A DNA stretch of 64,000 nt from Gammaproteobacteria bacterium (GCA_018067045.1 JAGPVL010000008.1:1-64000), one strand, 5' to 3'. Shown: positions 46,174 through 55,689, counted from the first letter of the stretch. The notes: generated from the letters alone by a model not told the origin. A program made the numbers and translations.

Positions 46174-47073
46174 ATGCGCTTATTGATCACGGGTGGTTCA
46201 GGCTTTATCGGTACGCGGCTGTGTGTCGCGTTATCGGCTCGTGGTCATGAGTTATGGGTGTTAAGTCGTCATCCATGGCGGGCAGCAAAAAAGTTACCAG
46301 GATCGGTTGTCTTGATTGATTCTTTGGACAAGGTGCCGGATGACACTGCGTTTGACGGTGTAGTCAATTTTGCCGGCGAAAGTATTGCTGGCGGTCGTTG
46401 GAGTAAACGGCGTAAACAAAAGTTAATTGATAGTCGGGTTGGTATTACGCAATCACTTTACGATTTGTTTTCTCGTCTTGATAAGAAACCGGGCGTTTTT
46501 ATTAATGGTTCGGCGGTAGGGTTTTATGGTAATGCCGGAAATGCTGAGCTGGTGGAAACGAGCCCGGCAGTGAAGCGAGACTTTACCTATTTACTCTGTG
46601 ATGCATGGGAATCTGAAGCGCGCCGCTTTGCTCAGTTTGGTGCTCGGGTGTGCATCCTGCGTATGGGCGTTGTTTTGAGTCATCATGGCGGCTTACTTGG
46701 GCAGATGCTGCCGCTGTATAAAAGAGGCCTGGGCGTATTGCTGGGTGACGGTAGCCAATGGCTTTCTTGGATTCACTTAGAAGATCTGCTGGAACTGGTG
46801 CTACGTTGCCTTGACGCGAGCGCTGCCGAAGGCATTTATAATGCGGTGGCGCCCCAGCCGGTAAGCTATCGTCGTTTTCATGGCGCACTGGCCAAGGCAT
46901 GCCAGCGTCCCGCGTTATTACGTGTTCCTTCCTTGCCATTATCGCTGGCGCTGGGTGAAATGTCTGTGTTGATGTTAGGTGGTCAAAAGGTTCTGCCTGC
47001 GAGACTAGAAAGAGAGGGTTTTCGTTTTCGGTATGCTGATATTGATAGTGCGCTGCGTGCAGAGGTTGGTTAA
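46174..47073 (+). CDS. YfcH-like NAD(P)-dependent epimerase (TIGR01777 family)
   Basis: A 299-residue extended short-chain dehydrogenase. N-terminal ITGGSGFIGTRLCVALSARGHE, then VNFAGESIAGGRWSKRRKQKL, GSAVGFYGNAG and RMGVVLSHHGGLL, QWLSWIHLEDL, all typical of TIGR01777/YfcH. Function is poorly known; relatives are tied to cell envelope or division in some species. Immediately follows the membrane-protein gene with no gap, so the two are co-transcribed. Confidence 0.92.
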   Translation: MRLLITGGSGFIGTRLCVALSARGHELWVLSRHPWRAAKKLPGSVVLIDSLDKVPDDTAFDGVVNFAGESIAGGRWSKRRKQKLIDSRVGITQSLYDLFSRLDKKPGVFINGSAVGFYGNAGNAELVETSPAVKRDFTYLLCDAWESEARRFAQFGARVCILRMGVVLSHHGGLLGQMLPLYKRGLGVLLGDGSQWLSWIHLEDLLELVLRCLDASAAEGIYNAVAPQPVSYRRFHGALAKACQRPALLRVPSLPLSLALGEMSVLMLGGQKVLPARLEREGFRFRYADIDSALRAEVG

Positions 47074-47191
47074 TACCGCAGTTGTTTGTTGATGCATGTC
47101 TGCAAAATCTATTCGGTACGTTGTTGAGCAATTAGTCGCGTAACAATCAAATTATTCGGCGTTAACCGCTTGCTAAAAAAGAGTTATTTTA

Positions 47192-48280
47192 ATGACAGAA
47201 AAAAGAGAAGTTGCCGCAGTACTGGGCGGAGGAAGTTTTGGCACGGCGATGGCGACGATATTGGCCGAGAATGGCCATGAAACACGGCTGTGGGTGAGAG
47301 ATCCTGAAACCGCCGCGGTAATTAACGACAGTCATGAGAATCCCCGTTACCTGCCTGGTGCGGCGTTGCCAGAAACGGTTGTGGCCACGGAATCATTAGA
47401 AGAAGCGCTGGCAAATGTGACGTTAGTGTTTGTTGCGATACCAAGTAAGGCCTATGTCGATGTCTTAAAACAGGCGCAGGCGTGGATTGCGCCCGGCACG
47501 ATTGTGGTGAGCTGTACAAAAGGTATTCATGCCGACGGCTTTCGTTTGATGAGCGACTTGTTGAAAGATTACTTATCGGATGCCTCAATTGGTGTGCTGA
47601 GCGGACCTAACTTGGCGAAAGAAGTGGTTGAGCGACGCTTCTCCGGTACCGTCATTGCGAGTGCCGATCAAATTTTACGTGAGCGTATTCAAGACGCTCT
47701 CGGTTGCGGCTATTTCCGTGTTTATGACAATCCGGATATGTATGGTGTTGAACTGGCGGGGGCATTAAAAAATATCTACGCCATCGCAACCGGTATGGCG
47801 GCGTCATTAGGCGTCGGTGAAAACAGCCGTGCTTTCTTGATTACTCGCAGCCTGGCCGAGATGAGTCGTTTTGCGGTTCAGCTGGGTGCGAACCCGATGA
47901 CATTTTTGGGTTTAGCCGGTGTCGGTGATTTGATTGTTACGTGCTCTTCATCTCTATCGCGCAACTATCGAGTGGGTTACATGCTGGGTGAAGGCAAAAC
48001 GATGGAGCAGGCTATTGAGGAGCTGGGTCAAACGGCGGAGGGCGTGAACACTGTGCAGATCGTTGCCGCCGAAGCGGAGCGCAGAGGTGTGTATATGCCG
48101 ATTGCGACGGCGCTCAATGCTGTACTGTTTCATGACTTGTCGGTTGAAACGGTTATTGCTGGCTTGATGCAAGGAGAGCATAACCACGATGTTGAGTTTG
48201 CCTTGACCAGCAGCTCACCAGATGACGCGCCATCGGGTGCGTCGTTAGGGAAAACGCAATTAAAAAAGGACTCGCAGTGA
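47192..48280 (+). CDS. gpsA: NAD(P)H-dependent glycerol-3-phosphate dehydrogenase
   Basis: A 362-residue enzyme making sn-glycerol-3-phosphate for phospholipid synthesis. The nucleotide motif LGGGSFGTAMATILAENGHE is at about 10-29. The catalytic Lys region is GVELAGALKNIYAIATG. GLAGVGDLIVTCSSSLSRNY is a family signature. C-terminus extends by about 20 residues (SSSPDDAPSGASLGKTQ). The stop overlaps sixA by four bases. Confidence 0.97.
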   Translation: MTEKREVAAVLGGGSFGTAMATILAENGHETRLWVRDPETAAVINDSHENPRYLPGAALPETVVATESLEEALANVTLVFVAIPSKAYVDVLKQAQAWIAPGTIVVSCTKGIHADGFRLMSDLLKDYLSDASIGVLSGPNLAKEVVERRFSGTVIASADQILRERIQDALGCGYFRVYDNPDMYGVELAGALKNIYAIATGMAASLGVGENSRAFLITRSLAEMSRFAVQLGANPMTFLGLAGVGDLIVTCSSSLSRNYRVGYMLGEGKTMEQAIEELGQTAEGVNTVQIVAAEAERRGVYMPIATALNAVLFHDLSVETVIAGLMQGEHNHDVEFALTSSSPDDAPSGASLGKTQLKKDSQ

Positions 48281-48744
48281 GGCTGTATATTGTCCGGCAC
48301 GGAGAAGCGCACGCTTCTGCGCCGTCAGATGAGCTACGTTGCTTAACGGAGCGTGGCGAGCGGGAAGTGGCTGTGTTGTGGCGACAGCTTAAGGCGGAGG
48401 GCATAGAGATCTCCGAGGTGGTCGCCAGCCCCTATGTTCGCGCTCAGCAAACGGCCGCACAAATTGCCGAGTGCTACCCTAATGTCTCGCAGCACACCTG
48501 TTCGTTGATTACGCCGGACGACTCTCCTGAGAACGTTATCGAGTGGCTGGCATCGCGTAAAGGCAGCCTCGATGGTTGGGTGTTGGTTAGTCATATGCCG
48601 TTAGTCGCAGCGTTAACGGGGCTAATCACTGAGGGTATCGGTTCAAGAGCGGCGTTTGCCGTCGGTACGGTGGCCTGTATTGACCTGGAAGTGCCCTGTG
48701 TTGGAGGTGGTAGGCTGCTTTGGCAGCGTAGCCCCGTGCGCTAA
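48277..48744 (+). CDS. sixA: phosphohistidine phosphatase SixA
   Basis: A 155-residue histidine phosphatase with the RHGEA motif (IVRHGEAHA) at the N-terminus. It dephosphorylates phosphohistidine of phosphorelay or PTS proteins (family knowledge). LTERGEREV, SPYVRAQQTA and LVSHMPLVAAL complete the family pattern. GTG start overlaps the gpsA stop (GTGA), a pairing commonly seen in pseudomonads. Confidence 0.93.
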   Translation: MRLYIVRHGEAHASAPSDELRCLTERGEREVAVLWRQLKAEGIEISEVVASPYVRAQQTAAQIAECYPNVSQHTCSLITPDDSPENVIEWLASRKGSLDGWVLVSHMPLVAALTGLITEGIGSRAAFAVGTVACIDLEVPCVGGGRLLWQRSPVR

Positions 48745-48922
48745 AGCGCCAATGGGTGCCTCAAAATGTCCGTTTGTCTCCAAATTCGTCAACTGTGAGC
48801 TTGATCACTCCACTGATGACCCCGTCTAGGGTTAAATTCGTACTAAATCATTAGGTGAAACTGAGCCAATAAGCTTCTTATTCATTAGGACTCGGACTTA
48901 CCAGACCCCCGGCGACGCACAC

Positions 48923-50194
48923 ATGTCGATAAAAATAGAAGAGATATTAACGCAGGACTTGCAGCTCGGAATGTTTGTTTCCCAGCTGGATCGCCCGTGG
49001 ATTGAAACCCCCTTTCCTATGCAGGGGTTTCACGTGCGTGCGCAGGACGATATCGACAAGCTTCGGGTGTGGTGTAAGCACGTTTACATTGATGTTCAGC
49101 TTGGCAAAGGGCCGCTCGATTTTAAGATGGCGCCGATGCTGCATAAGAGTACGAATGTTAGAGCTAAAGTGACTTCAACGAGCCCTGTGCGTGGCAATTT
49201 GGGGAAATTTACGCCAACGCGCTACGTTGTTTCATCTGATATTAAAAAAGAAGTCGCGAAAGCGGCTCCCTATCATCGCGAGATTACGCAAGCGGTGGTG
49301 AAGCTTTTTAATCAAGCGCGGGATGGCAAGGGTGTTAATTTCGTTGTTGCGCGGAAAATATCGCGGGCTGTCGTTGCCAGTATTATACGTAACCCCGACG
49401 CGATGGTTTGGTTGGCTAGGCTCAAAGACAAAGACTCCTATAGCTACAATCATAGTATTCGCTGCTCCATTCTTGCTGCTGTTTTTGGCCGTCATATTGG
49501 TTTGCAGATTGAAGCGTTAGAGAATCTAGTGACGGGCGTATTGTTGATGGATATCGGCAATGCGCGTCTACCACGCAAGTTATTGAACACCGATGATGCT
49601 GAGTTAGATGCGGCCGATCGTCGAGCCATTTGCGAGCATGTGCAGCACTCTTTGGATATTCTTGAATCTCAGGACAGCGTCAATGATCAAGTCTTGGGTG
49701 TGGTGCAGTATCATCACGAGCGCCATGACGGTAGCGGCTACCCCGCAGGCTTGCAGGGTACGCAGATTCCATTACTGGCACGTATTGCGGGCATCGTGGA
49801 TACCTTTGACGCTATTACTAGCCCGCGCCCGTGGATAGAAGCACGAAGCTCTACCGAGGCGGTGTCGGTGTTGTACTCTGAACGTGATGGCGCCTTTCAA
49901 GGGAAGTTGGTTGAGCAGTTTATTCAGTCCATTGGCGTTTACCCTACCGGCACGGTTGTCGAGCTTTCTAACCAAGAGGTTGGCGTCGTAATTGCCCAAA
50001 ACCCTAGTCGTCGACTGAGGCCGCAGGTGATGGTGGTGATGGATGCGAACAAAGTGAACTTGAGCCGCCCACGCGTTGTGGATCTTTTGACTGTGACCAC
50101 TGACGATGCCGGTCAGCCGTTGATGGTTGCAAGTTGTGTGACTGCTGGATCCTACCAATTAGACTTATCACGCATTCATGTGAATGCGGCTTGA
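48923..50194 (+). CDS. DUF3391 + HD-GYP-domain protein, degenerate catalytic motif
   Basis: A 423-residue protein with DUF3391 (about 1-130) followed by an HD-GYP domain (about 165-330), the cyclic-di-GMP phosphodiesterase fold. HHE (264-266), DGSGYP (269-274) and the following Asp293 are present, and His177 is in YNHS. The defining HDIGK motif, however, reads LLMDIGN (Met209-Asp210, Asn213), losing the metal-ligand His and the conserved Lys. It may therefore bind but not hydrolyse, or have altered activity. Terminator about 40 bases downstream. Confidence 0.9.
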   Translation: MSIKIEEILTQDLQLGMFVSQLDRPWIETPFPMQGFHVRAQDDIDKLRVWCKHVYIDVQLGKGPLDFKMAPMLHKSTNVRAKVTSTSPVRGNLGKFTPTRYVVSSDIKKEVAKAAPYHREITQAVVKLFNQARDGKGVNFVVARKISRAVVASIIRNPDAMVWLARLKDKDSYSYNHSIRCSILAAVFGRHIGLQIEALENLVTGVLLMDIGNARLPRKLLNTDDAELDAADRRAICEHVQHSLDILESQDSVNDQVLGVVQYHHERHDGSGYPAGLQGTQIPLLARIAGIVDTFDAITSPRPWIEARSSTEAVSVLYSERDGAFQGKLVEQFIQSIGVYPTGTVVELSNQEVGVVIAQNPSRRLRPQVMVVMDANKVNLSRPRVVDLLTVTTDDAGQPLMVASCVTAGSYQLDLSRIHVNAA

Positions 50195-50231
50195 GCTTGC
50201 CCAGCGGGTTGCTCTGAAAAGAGCCTGAGAC

Positions 50232-50258
50232 GAAAGCGCCGATATCGGCGCTTTTTTT
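50232..50258 (+). terminator. rho-independent terminator after the HD-GYP gene
   Basis: aaagcgccgat / atcggcgcttt, an 11-bp palindromic stem with essentially no loop in the fully paired form, followed by a T run. Confidence 0.85.
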
Positions 50259-50339
50259 ATGTCCGGCTTTTGTGCTATCGGCAGCATGCTGGCCGCGACT
50301 TGCGTATAATGCGGCGCTAGCGTATTCCGAGGAGTTTGT

Positions 50340-51833
50340 ATGACAGTCAGAACCCGAGTTGCCCCGTCGCCAACGGGCGACCCTCATGTTGGCACGGCGT
50401 ATATCGCACTGTTTAACCTGTGCTTCGCGCGTCAGCATGGCGGGCAGTTTATTCTTCGCATTGAAGATACTGACCAGAAGCGCTCTACGAGCCAATCTGA
50501 ACAGGCTATTTTTGACTCCTTGCGTTGGTTGGGGCTTGAGTGGGATGAGGGCCCTGATGTAGGCGGGCCGTTTGGACCGTATCGACAAAGTGAGCGTAGC
50601 GAACTGTATCAGCAGTACGCCGACCAGCTGCTTGAGAACGGGCACGCCTTCCGTTGTTACCGTAGCGCTGAAGAACTGGATCAGTTGCGCCAGCAGATTA
50701 AAGACGCTGGAGAGAATCGTGCATTGAAGCCAGGTGATTTGATTCTCTCGGCTGAGGAACAGACGCGTCGTCAGGAAGCAGGAGATAATTTTGTTATTCG
50801 CATGCATGTGCCTGAGAGCGGCCGCTGCGAAGTGAACGACATGTTGCGCGGCACGGTTGAGCTGGACTGGGCATTACAAGATGCCCAGGTGTTGCTAAAA
50901 AGCGATGGCATGCCGACGTACTTTCTGGCCAATGTGGTTGATGATCATCTGATGGAAATCAGTCATGTGCTGCGTGGTGAAGAGTGGCTTAACTCAGCGC
51001 CTAAACTTAAGTTACTTTACGAATATTTCGGTTGGCAGATGCCGGTGCTATGTCATATGCCGCTGCTGCGTAATCCGGACAAATCTAAGCTCTCTAAGCG
51101 CAAGAATCCGACCAGCATTAATTTCTATCAGCGCATGGGCTACATGCCACAAGCACTAGTGAATTATCTGGGTCGCATGGGCTGGTCTATGCCAGACGAG
51201 CGCGAGAAGTTTTCATTGACGGAAATGCAGGCGCAATTTGATATACAGCGTGTGTCGCTGGGTGGGCCGGTGTTTGACGTCGAAAAGTTGTCATGGCTCA
51301 ACGGCGAATGGTTGCGTGACCTTGATGACAATCAGTTTCTTGATGCCCTGATGAACTGGTCGTTTAACCGTGACTATGTCATGCAGATTATTCCGCACCT
51401 GCGCACCCGTGTTGAGACGTTTAGTCAGGTGGCAGATAAAGCCGCGTTTTGTTTTAACGGCATGCCTGCGATTACGGTTGATCACTTCCAGCATGGCAGT
51501 GTTGAGACTGAAAGCATGAAAGAGTGGCTGCAGTTTTATCTATGGTCACTGGAAGCGCAGGTTGATTGGCAGCGAGATGGATTGTTTGCGCAGGCGCAGA
51601 GTATTAGCAAGGCGCTGGACGTTAAACTGAAGGATTTCCTTCATCCTGTTTTTGTTGCCATTGCCGGAACCGCCGCGAGTTTCTCGGTGGTGGATAGCAT
51701 GGAAATTATTGGTGCAGACATTAGCCGCGCACGTTTACGTCATGCCATTGACGTGCTTGGTGGCGTGTCGAAAAAGCAAACGAAAAAGTTAGAGAAAGCG
51801 TGGCTGACGCTGCAGCAATCAAGCATTGATTAA
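50340..51833 (+). CDS. gltX: glutamyl-tRNA synthetase
   Basis: A 497-residue class I synthetase. The HIGH motif reads [14 protein letters not shown] and the KMSKS motif [13 protein letters not shown]-like [13 protein letters not shown] and the C-terminal anticodon-binding helices are present. The HVGT form matches the Pseudomonas-type enzyme. A TATAAT (50305-50310) about 30 bp upstream is a likely -10. Followed by two tRNA genes, one of them its own substrate tRNA-Glu. Confidence 0.97.
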   Translation: MTVRTRVAPSPTGDPHVGTAYIALFNLCFARQHGGQFILRIEDTDQKRSTSQSEQAIFDSLRWLGLEWDEGPDVGGPFGPYRQSERSELYQQYADQLLENGHAFRCYRSAEELDQLRQQIKDAGENRALKPGDLILSAEEQTRRQEAGDNFVIRMHVPESGRCEVNDMLRGTVELDWALQDAQVLLKSDGMPTYFLANVVDDHLMEISHVLRGEEWLNSAPKLKLLYEYFGWQMPVLCHMPLLRNPDKSKLSKRKNPTSINFYQRMGYMPQALVNYLGRMGWSMPDEREKFSLTEMQAQFDIQRVSLGGPVFDVEKLSWLNGEWLRDLDDNQFLDALMNWSFNRDYVMQIIPHLRTRVETFSQVADKAAFCFNGMPAITVDHFQHGSVETESMKEWLQFYLWSLEAQVDWQRDGLFAQAQSISKALDVKLKDFLHPVFVAIAGTAASFSVVDSMEIIGADISRARLRHAIDVLGGVSKKQTKKLEKAWLTLQQSSID

Positions 51834-51935
51834 AGCGTGTTCGACATTGAATGGGCGAGGGCGTCGATATCTCAGTTTAGATGTGAATGTAGTGGGAATG
51901 TCGATGCTAAGGACGAGGGTTACTGTCTGCATTGC

Positions 51936-51963
51936 TTGACAGTAACCGGTTGACTGCTACAAT
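51936..51963 (+). promoter_or_regulatory. sigma-70 promoter of the tRNA pair
   Basis: TTGACA (51936-51941), a 16-bp spacer, TACAAT (51958-51963), then a GC-rich discriminator gcgcagcc, which is typical for stringently controlled tRNA promoters. Located about 30 bp before the tRNA-Ala leader. Confidence 0.85.
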
Positions 51964-51999
51964 GCGCAGCCTTCGGGCACTGCCTGAGGAACCAGATCT

Positions 52000-52075
<76 letters not shown>

Positions 52076-52105
52076 GATCTACCGTATTAGATTCATCCAG
52101 TTTTA

Positions 52106-52181
52106 GTCCCCTTCGTCTAGAGGCCTAGGACACCGCCCTTTCACGGCGGTAACAGGGGTTCGACTCCCCTAGGGGACGCCA
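52106..52181 (+). tRNA. tRNA-Glu (anticodon TTC)
   Basis: A 76-nt tRNA with encoded CCA. Acceptor gtcccc / ggggac, anticodon loop cctttca with TTC, T arm aggggttcgactcccct. Thirty bases after tRNA-Ala and part of the same transcript. Confidence 0.97.
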
Positions 52182-52192
52182 TCTAGAAAATC

Positions 52193-52217
52193 AGCCGACG
52201 CAAGTCGGCTTTTTTTT
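52193..52217 (+). terminator. rho-independent terminator of the tRNA operon
   Basis: agccgac / gtcggct stem with loop gcaa and an eight-T run, starting 12 bases after tRNA-Glu. Confidence 0.92.
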
Positions 52218-52327
52218 GTCTGCACTCTTTGCCCGGCTTCTGCGATTCAAGTATTTCATCGTGCGTGTCTGTCTATGACGCACCTGCGGTTGGCGTTACT
52301 CTAATAGCTGACGTGCAGGAGGAGGCG

Positions 52328-53185
52328 ATGCTTAAAGGCGTATTTCTTGACCTGTCTGGCGTGCTTTACGAAGGGCAGACCCCGCTTCCCGGCGCGGTTG
52401 ACGCCGTGCGTCGACTACAGAGTAGCGACCTTGTTCTGCGTTTTGTCACCAACAGCGCCCGCAAGAATCGGCATCAGCTACTCGATGATCTTTCTGCCAT
52501 GGGCTTTGCGTTGCGACCAGAGCAACTGTTTAGCGCACCGCTGGCGACCGCGGATTGGATTCGTCGTCATCACCTGCATCCCTACTTACTCGTTCACCCC
52601 AATATCCTGGCAGACTTCCACGGCATTGACGCCGTTACGGGCGTTCACGAGGGCGCGCCAGACACAGATATCCATGGCGCTGCTCGTCGTGTGCGTGCAG
52701 TAAGAGAGAATCTCACTGCGACCAACGTTGCAGTCAATGCGGTGGTCATCGGTGACGCGGGTGATGCCATACACTATGAAAACCTTGATGCTGCGTTTCA
52801 GTTACTCATGGCAGGCGCAGAACTCATTGCGATTGGTGATAATCGCTATTTTAAGGGAGATGACGGTTTACATCTCGATGTGGGGCCCTTCGTACGCGCC
52901 CTTGAACATGCAGCGAGTAAGCAGGCGTTGATCATCGGCAAACCGTCAACGCCCTTTTTTCAAATGGTATTGCACGACGCACAGCTCAGCGCCGAGAACG
53001 TTATGATGTTTGGTGATGATATTTACGGCGACATACAAGGTGCACTGGCGGCGGGTATGCAAGCGTGTCTCGTGCGTAGCGGGAAATACAGAGCGGATGA
53101 TGAAAATAAGATCGAAGGGCGATTCGAGATCTATGACTCGTTACAGCGCTGGCTAGAGGAAGCCGGCGTCAATCCTGCTGCGTGA
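52328..53185 (+). CDS. HAD-family phosphatase, LHPP-like
   Basis: A 285-residue haloacid-dehalogenase phosphatase (HAD-IIA). Motif I is FLDLSGVLYEG, the DxSGxL form seen in LHPP (phospholysine/phosphohistidine pyrophosphatase). Motif II-like RFVTNSARKN, motif III Lys in IIGKPSTPFFQMV, and MFGDDIYGDIQGALAAGM (motif IV). ATG 52328 follows a strong gcaggaggaggc Shine-Dalgarno; upstream in-frame codons are not counted. Substrate unproven. Confidence 0.85.
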   Translation: MLKGVFLDLSGVLYEGQTPLPGAVDAVRRLQSSDLVLRFVTNSARKNRHQLLDDLSAMGFALRPEQLFSAPLATADWIRRHHLHPYLLVHPNILADFHGIDAVTGVHEGAPDTDIHGAARRVRAVRENLTATNVAVNAVVIGDAGDAIHYENLDAAFQLLMAGAELIAIGDNRYFKGDDGLHLDVGPFVRALEHAASKQALIIGKPSTPFFQMVLHDAQLSAENVMMFGDDIYGDIQGALAAGMQACLVRSGKYRADDENKIEGRFEIYDSLQRWLEEAGVNPAA

Positions 53186-53252
53186 CGGTGATGAAAGTGT
53201 GACCCTGGTAAAATCCCTCGCCCCTTAATGTGCCGTTTAGTTGTGTAAAAAG

Positions 53253-53269
53253 TGCGCTACATTGGTGCG
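53253..53269. promoter_or_regulatory. NtrC-like dyad upstream of nasT
   Basis: TGCGCTACATTGGTGCG has the 17-bp TGCACC-N5-GGTGCA layout of an NtrC site with three mismatches. It lies about 280 bp before the preferred nasT start. No sigma-54 hexamers were found close to it. Candidate only. Confidence 0.45.
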
Positions 53270-53533
53270 ACGTAGTGAGATTATGCGCGTTGTTAGATTT
53301 TCTTGCGTTGGCATATCCCTAAAGAAAATCGTTCTATTTCCCGCCACACTCGTTTCTACCACATTGCCCTCTGCCATAAATACACAGAAAAACAATCCGT
53401 TACGCGCGCTTTGTTAACACGTCGTTGGTTTGTTGCGAGCATGATTGCGGTCGTTAGTTTGTCGCGGTTTAGGTGCTATCGAGGTGGCATGTTGCTTGCT
53501 CTATCAAGGTACGAATCCATTTGGAGTGCCGGC

Positions 53534-54178
53534 GTGCAACCTGAACACGAACTGTCGACAGCGGATCTATCGCAAGACACTCAATCGAAAGATAAGGTGC
53601 CGAGAGTGATGCTGGTTGATGACCAGCCGGCTCGAGCAGCCATTCTGGAGCGTGCGCTGACAGATGCCGGTTATCTGGTGATCGCGCGATTGCCGAGTGC
53701 GGCAGGGTTACTTGCGCAAGTGGGGCAGTTGAACCCGGATGTCATTATTGTCGATATGGATTCTCCAGATCGCGACACGCTCGAGCATATGGCGCTATTG
53801 CAGCGTGATTTGCCGCGCCCGGTGGTGATGTTTGCCGGTAGTGAAGATGAAGAGACCATGGCGCGTGCTATTCATGCGGGTGTAAGTGCTTATGTGGTGG
53901 ACGGTCTGCAGCCCAGTCGTGTGAAAGCCATCGTTAATGTCGCCATTACTCGGTTCAGAGAATATCAAGCATTACGAGATGAACTCGAAAAAACGCGCTG
54001 CCAACTTGCCGACCGCCGCGTTATTGAAAAAGCCAAAGGCGTATTGATGGGGCGGCGGCAGTTAACGGAAGAGCAGGCTTATCAAATGTTACGGCGCACG
54101 GCCATGGACCGAGGTCAGCGCCTGGTTGAAGTGGCGAAAAACTTGATTACATTTTCTGACCTGCTGGAGGGCCAATAG
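53534..54178 (+). CDS. nasT: ANTAR-domain transcription antiterminator NasT
   Basis: A 214-residue regulator. A receiver domain (about 24-140: VMLVDDQPARAAILERAL, DVIIVDMDSPD) is followed by the ANTAR RNA-binding domain (VIEKAKGVLMGRRQLTEEQA, then MLRRTAMDRGQRLVEVA). When free, NasT binds paired hexaloop hairpins in leader RNA and prevents termination. GTG 53534 is preferred because ggag is seven bases upstream; ATG 53489 (gaggtgg upstream) is an alternative. The ORF is open to 53303, but that part has no domain. The stop abuts nasS. Confidence 0.93.
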   Translation: MQPEHELSTADLSQDTQSKDKVPRVMLVDDQPARAAILERALTDAGYLVIARLPSAAGLLAQVGQLNPDVIIVDMDSPDRDTLEHMALLQRDLPRPVVMFAGSEDEETMARAIHAGVSAYVVDGLQPSRVKAIVNVAITRFREYQALRDELEKTRCQLADRRVIEKAKGVLMGRRQLTEEQAYQMLRRTAMDRGQRLVEVAKNLITFSDLLEGQ

Positions 54179-55354
54179 ATGCCAGAAAAAAGGCACGTCC
54201 GTATTGGCTATGTACCGTTAACTGACTCGCTGCCATTGGTTGTTGCACGTGAGTTAGGCTTTTTTTCCGACGAAGGTATTGAGGTTGATTTGCAGCGGGA
54301 AACCTCTTGGGCAACGTTGCGTGATCGCGTCATGGTGGGACAACTCGATTGTGCGCAAATGCTCGCCCCAATGCTACTGTCTGCGTCACTCGGATTATGC
54401 GGTATTCGCAAGCAAATGGTTACTGCGTGGTCACTAGGCCTAAACGGTAATGCGATTACCGTTTCGCAAAACTTATTTAAAGGTTTGGCTACGCTGGCGG
54501 ATGAACATACTCCGCTAGGAGCTGTACGGGCATTGAAAGTGGTAATCGAATCCCGTCGTCGTAATGCTCAGCCGCAGCTCGTTCTTGCAATTGTTTTTCC
54601 GTTTTCATGTCAAGCTTACTTGCTGCGCCACTGGTTATCAGTAGGCGGTATTGATCCAGATAAAGATGTAAAAATCGTCGTATTGCCTCCCTCGCAAATG
54701 GTTGAGCATTTGCGCCTTGGCAATATTGACGGTTGCTGTGTTGGTGAACCGTGGAATAGTGTGGCAGCGCTTACCGGGGTGGGACACTGCATTGTGTCGG
54801 GTTACGAAATTTGGCAAAACGCACCCGAAAAAGTATTGGGTATGAGTGCGGAGTGGGTGGCCCATCACCCGCAAACACTTAACGGGTTATTGCGAGCGCT
54901 GCACCGAGCTGGCCGCTATGTTGATGAAAACCGTAACGAAGCGGTCAATATGCTAACCGAAGGTCATTACATTGAGCTGCCCGCAGAGCTTGTGAACGTA
55001 TCGCTTAATGGTCGACTAATGGGTGGGCTCAGCGGTAATAAGCCGTTCCCTGCCGATCACTTCCATGTTTTCTCACGCTACCAAGCTAACTTTCCGTGGC
55101 GTTCGCATGCGGCGGTTTTGCTCGGTCAAATGCAACGCTGGGGATCTCTCCAGGGCGATAACTTAGGCCCTATTGCCGCGCAATGTTATCGCACGGACCT
55201 TTATCGTTCGGCGATGTCTGGTATGACGAGTATGCCGGTGGAAGATGTCAAACAAGAAGGCGTCCACCCCAATCCTTGGTCGCTTCCGGGGAATCCAGAG
55301 TCCGTGGAAATGGGGTCTGACCTAATGATAGGTGGAAATATTTATTTGCCGTAA
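54179..55354 (+). CDS. nasS: NasS nitrate/nitrite sensor (periplasmic-binding-protein fold, cytosolic)
   Basis: A 391-residue protein of the NrtA/CmpA solute-binding family without a signal peptide, so it stays in the cytoplasm. It holds NasT inactive and releases it when nitrate or nitrite binds (family knowledge). IGYVPLTDSLPLVVARELGFF, AQMLAPMLLSASLGL, the LGLNGNAITVSQN ligand region and GCCVGEPWN are shared with the NrtA-like protein encoded at 55690. ATG follows the nasT stop directly. Downstream is the leader it controls. Confidence 0.93.
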   Translation: MPEKRHVRIGYVPLTDSLPLVVARELGFFSDEGIEVDLQRETSWATLRDRVMVGQLDCAQMLAPMLLSASLGLCGIRKQMVTAWSLGLNGNAITVSQNLFKGLATLADEHTPLGAVRALKVVIESRRRNAQPQLVLAIVFPFSCQAYLLRHWLSVGGIDPDKDVKIVVLPPSQMVEHLRLGNIDGCCVGEPWNSVAALTGVGHCIVSGYEIWQNAPEKVLGMSAEWVAHHPQTLNGLLRALHRAGRYVDENRNEAVNMLTEGHYIELPAELVNVSLNGRLMGGLSGNKPFPADHFHVFSRYQANFPWRSHAAVLLGQMQRWGSLQGDNLGPIAAQCYRTDLYRSAMSGMTSMPVEDVKQEGVHPNPWSLPGNPESVEMGSDLMIGGNIYLP

Positions 55355-55410
55355 ATGCATTACGAATAAGCAGAATATGACCATCCGCTCCAAATAAGTG
55401 CGAGATCTAT

Positions 55411-55417
55411 TGGTGCA
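55411..55417. promoter_or_regulatory. NtrC-type half-site upstream of nrtA
   Basis: TGGTGCA lies about 60 bp before the sigma-54 -24 element. It matches one half of the NtrC site; the other half is not clearly present. Weak candidate enhancer. Confidence 0.3.
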
Positions 55418-55477
55418 TTTACGTGATATGTCGATATAGATGTTGTAAGTGTTTGAATTTTCATGCGATTGAATAAG

Positions 55478-55493
55478 TGGCACGCACTTTGCT
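55478..55493 (+). promoter_or_regulatory. sigma-54 promoter of the nrt operon
   Basis: TGGCACGcactTTGCT matches the sigma-54 consensus (TGGCACG-N4-TTGCT) completely, with GG at -24 and GC at -12 exactly ten bases apart. Transcription would start near 55504, leaving a leader of about 185 bases before nrtA. This ties the operon to nitrogen limitation through NtrC. Confidence 0.88.
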
Positions 55494-55569
55494 ATTACTT
55501 TACCTGTAGAAAAGAAAGTGAGTGGTAAAAAATTTTATTAGTGAAAGAAGGTTCGTAATACACAACATT

Positions 55570-55614
55570 TCAGTCAATGGCGGCTGATGAAAGTAAATTG
55601 AGCAAAGACGCTCA
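55570..55614 (+). promoter_or_regulatory. paired ANTAR-target hairpins (NasT binding RNA)
   Basis: Hairpin P1 is cagtc (55571-55575) / ggctg (55582-55586) with hexaloop aatggc. Hairpin P2 is tgagc (55599-55603) / gctca (55610-55614) with hexaloop aaagac. Both hexaloops have A at position 1 and G at position 4, the conserved residues of ANTAR targets. P2's 3' strand is also the 5' part of the terminator stem, so P2 and terminator exclude each other. Confidence 0.85.
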
Positions 55615-55655
55615 GCTATATAGGACATTGTTCTGTATAGCTGGGCGTTTTTTTT
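55604..55655 (+). terminator. regulated terminator in the nrtA leader
   Basis: acgctcagctata (55608-55620) pairs with tatagctgggcgt (55636-55648), 13 bp with one G-T pair, followed by eight T. It lies 35 bases upstream of nrtA, so it blocks the operon unless NasT stabilises the P2 hairpin. Confidence 0.9.
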
Positions 55656-55689
55656 GCTTAAAAATTGATTTAGCGATTAAGGAGTCATT

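Noticed and set aside
53303-53533. N-terminal extension of NasT
   Set aside because: No domain and no good ribosome-binding site in the upstream part; the GTG at 53534 with ggag fits the family length.
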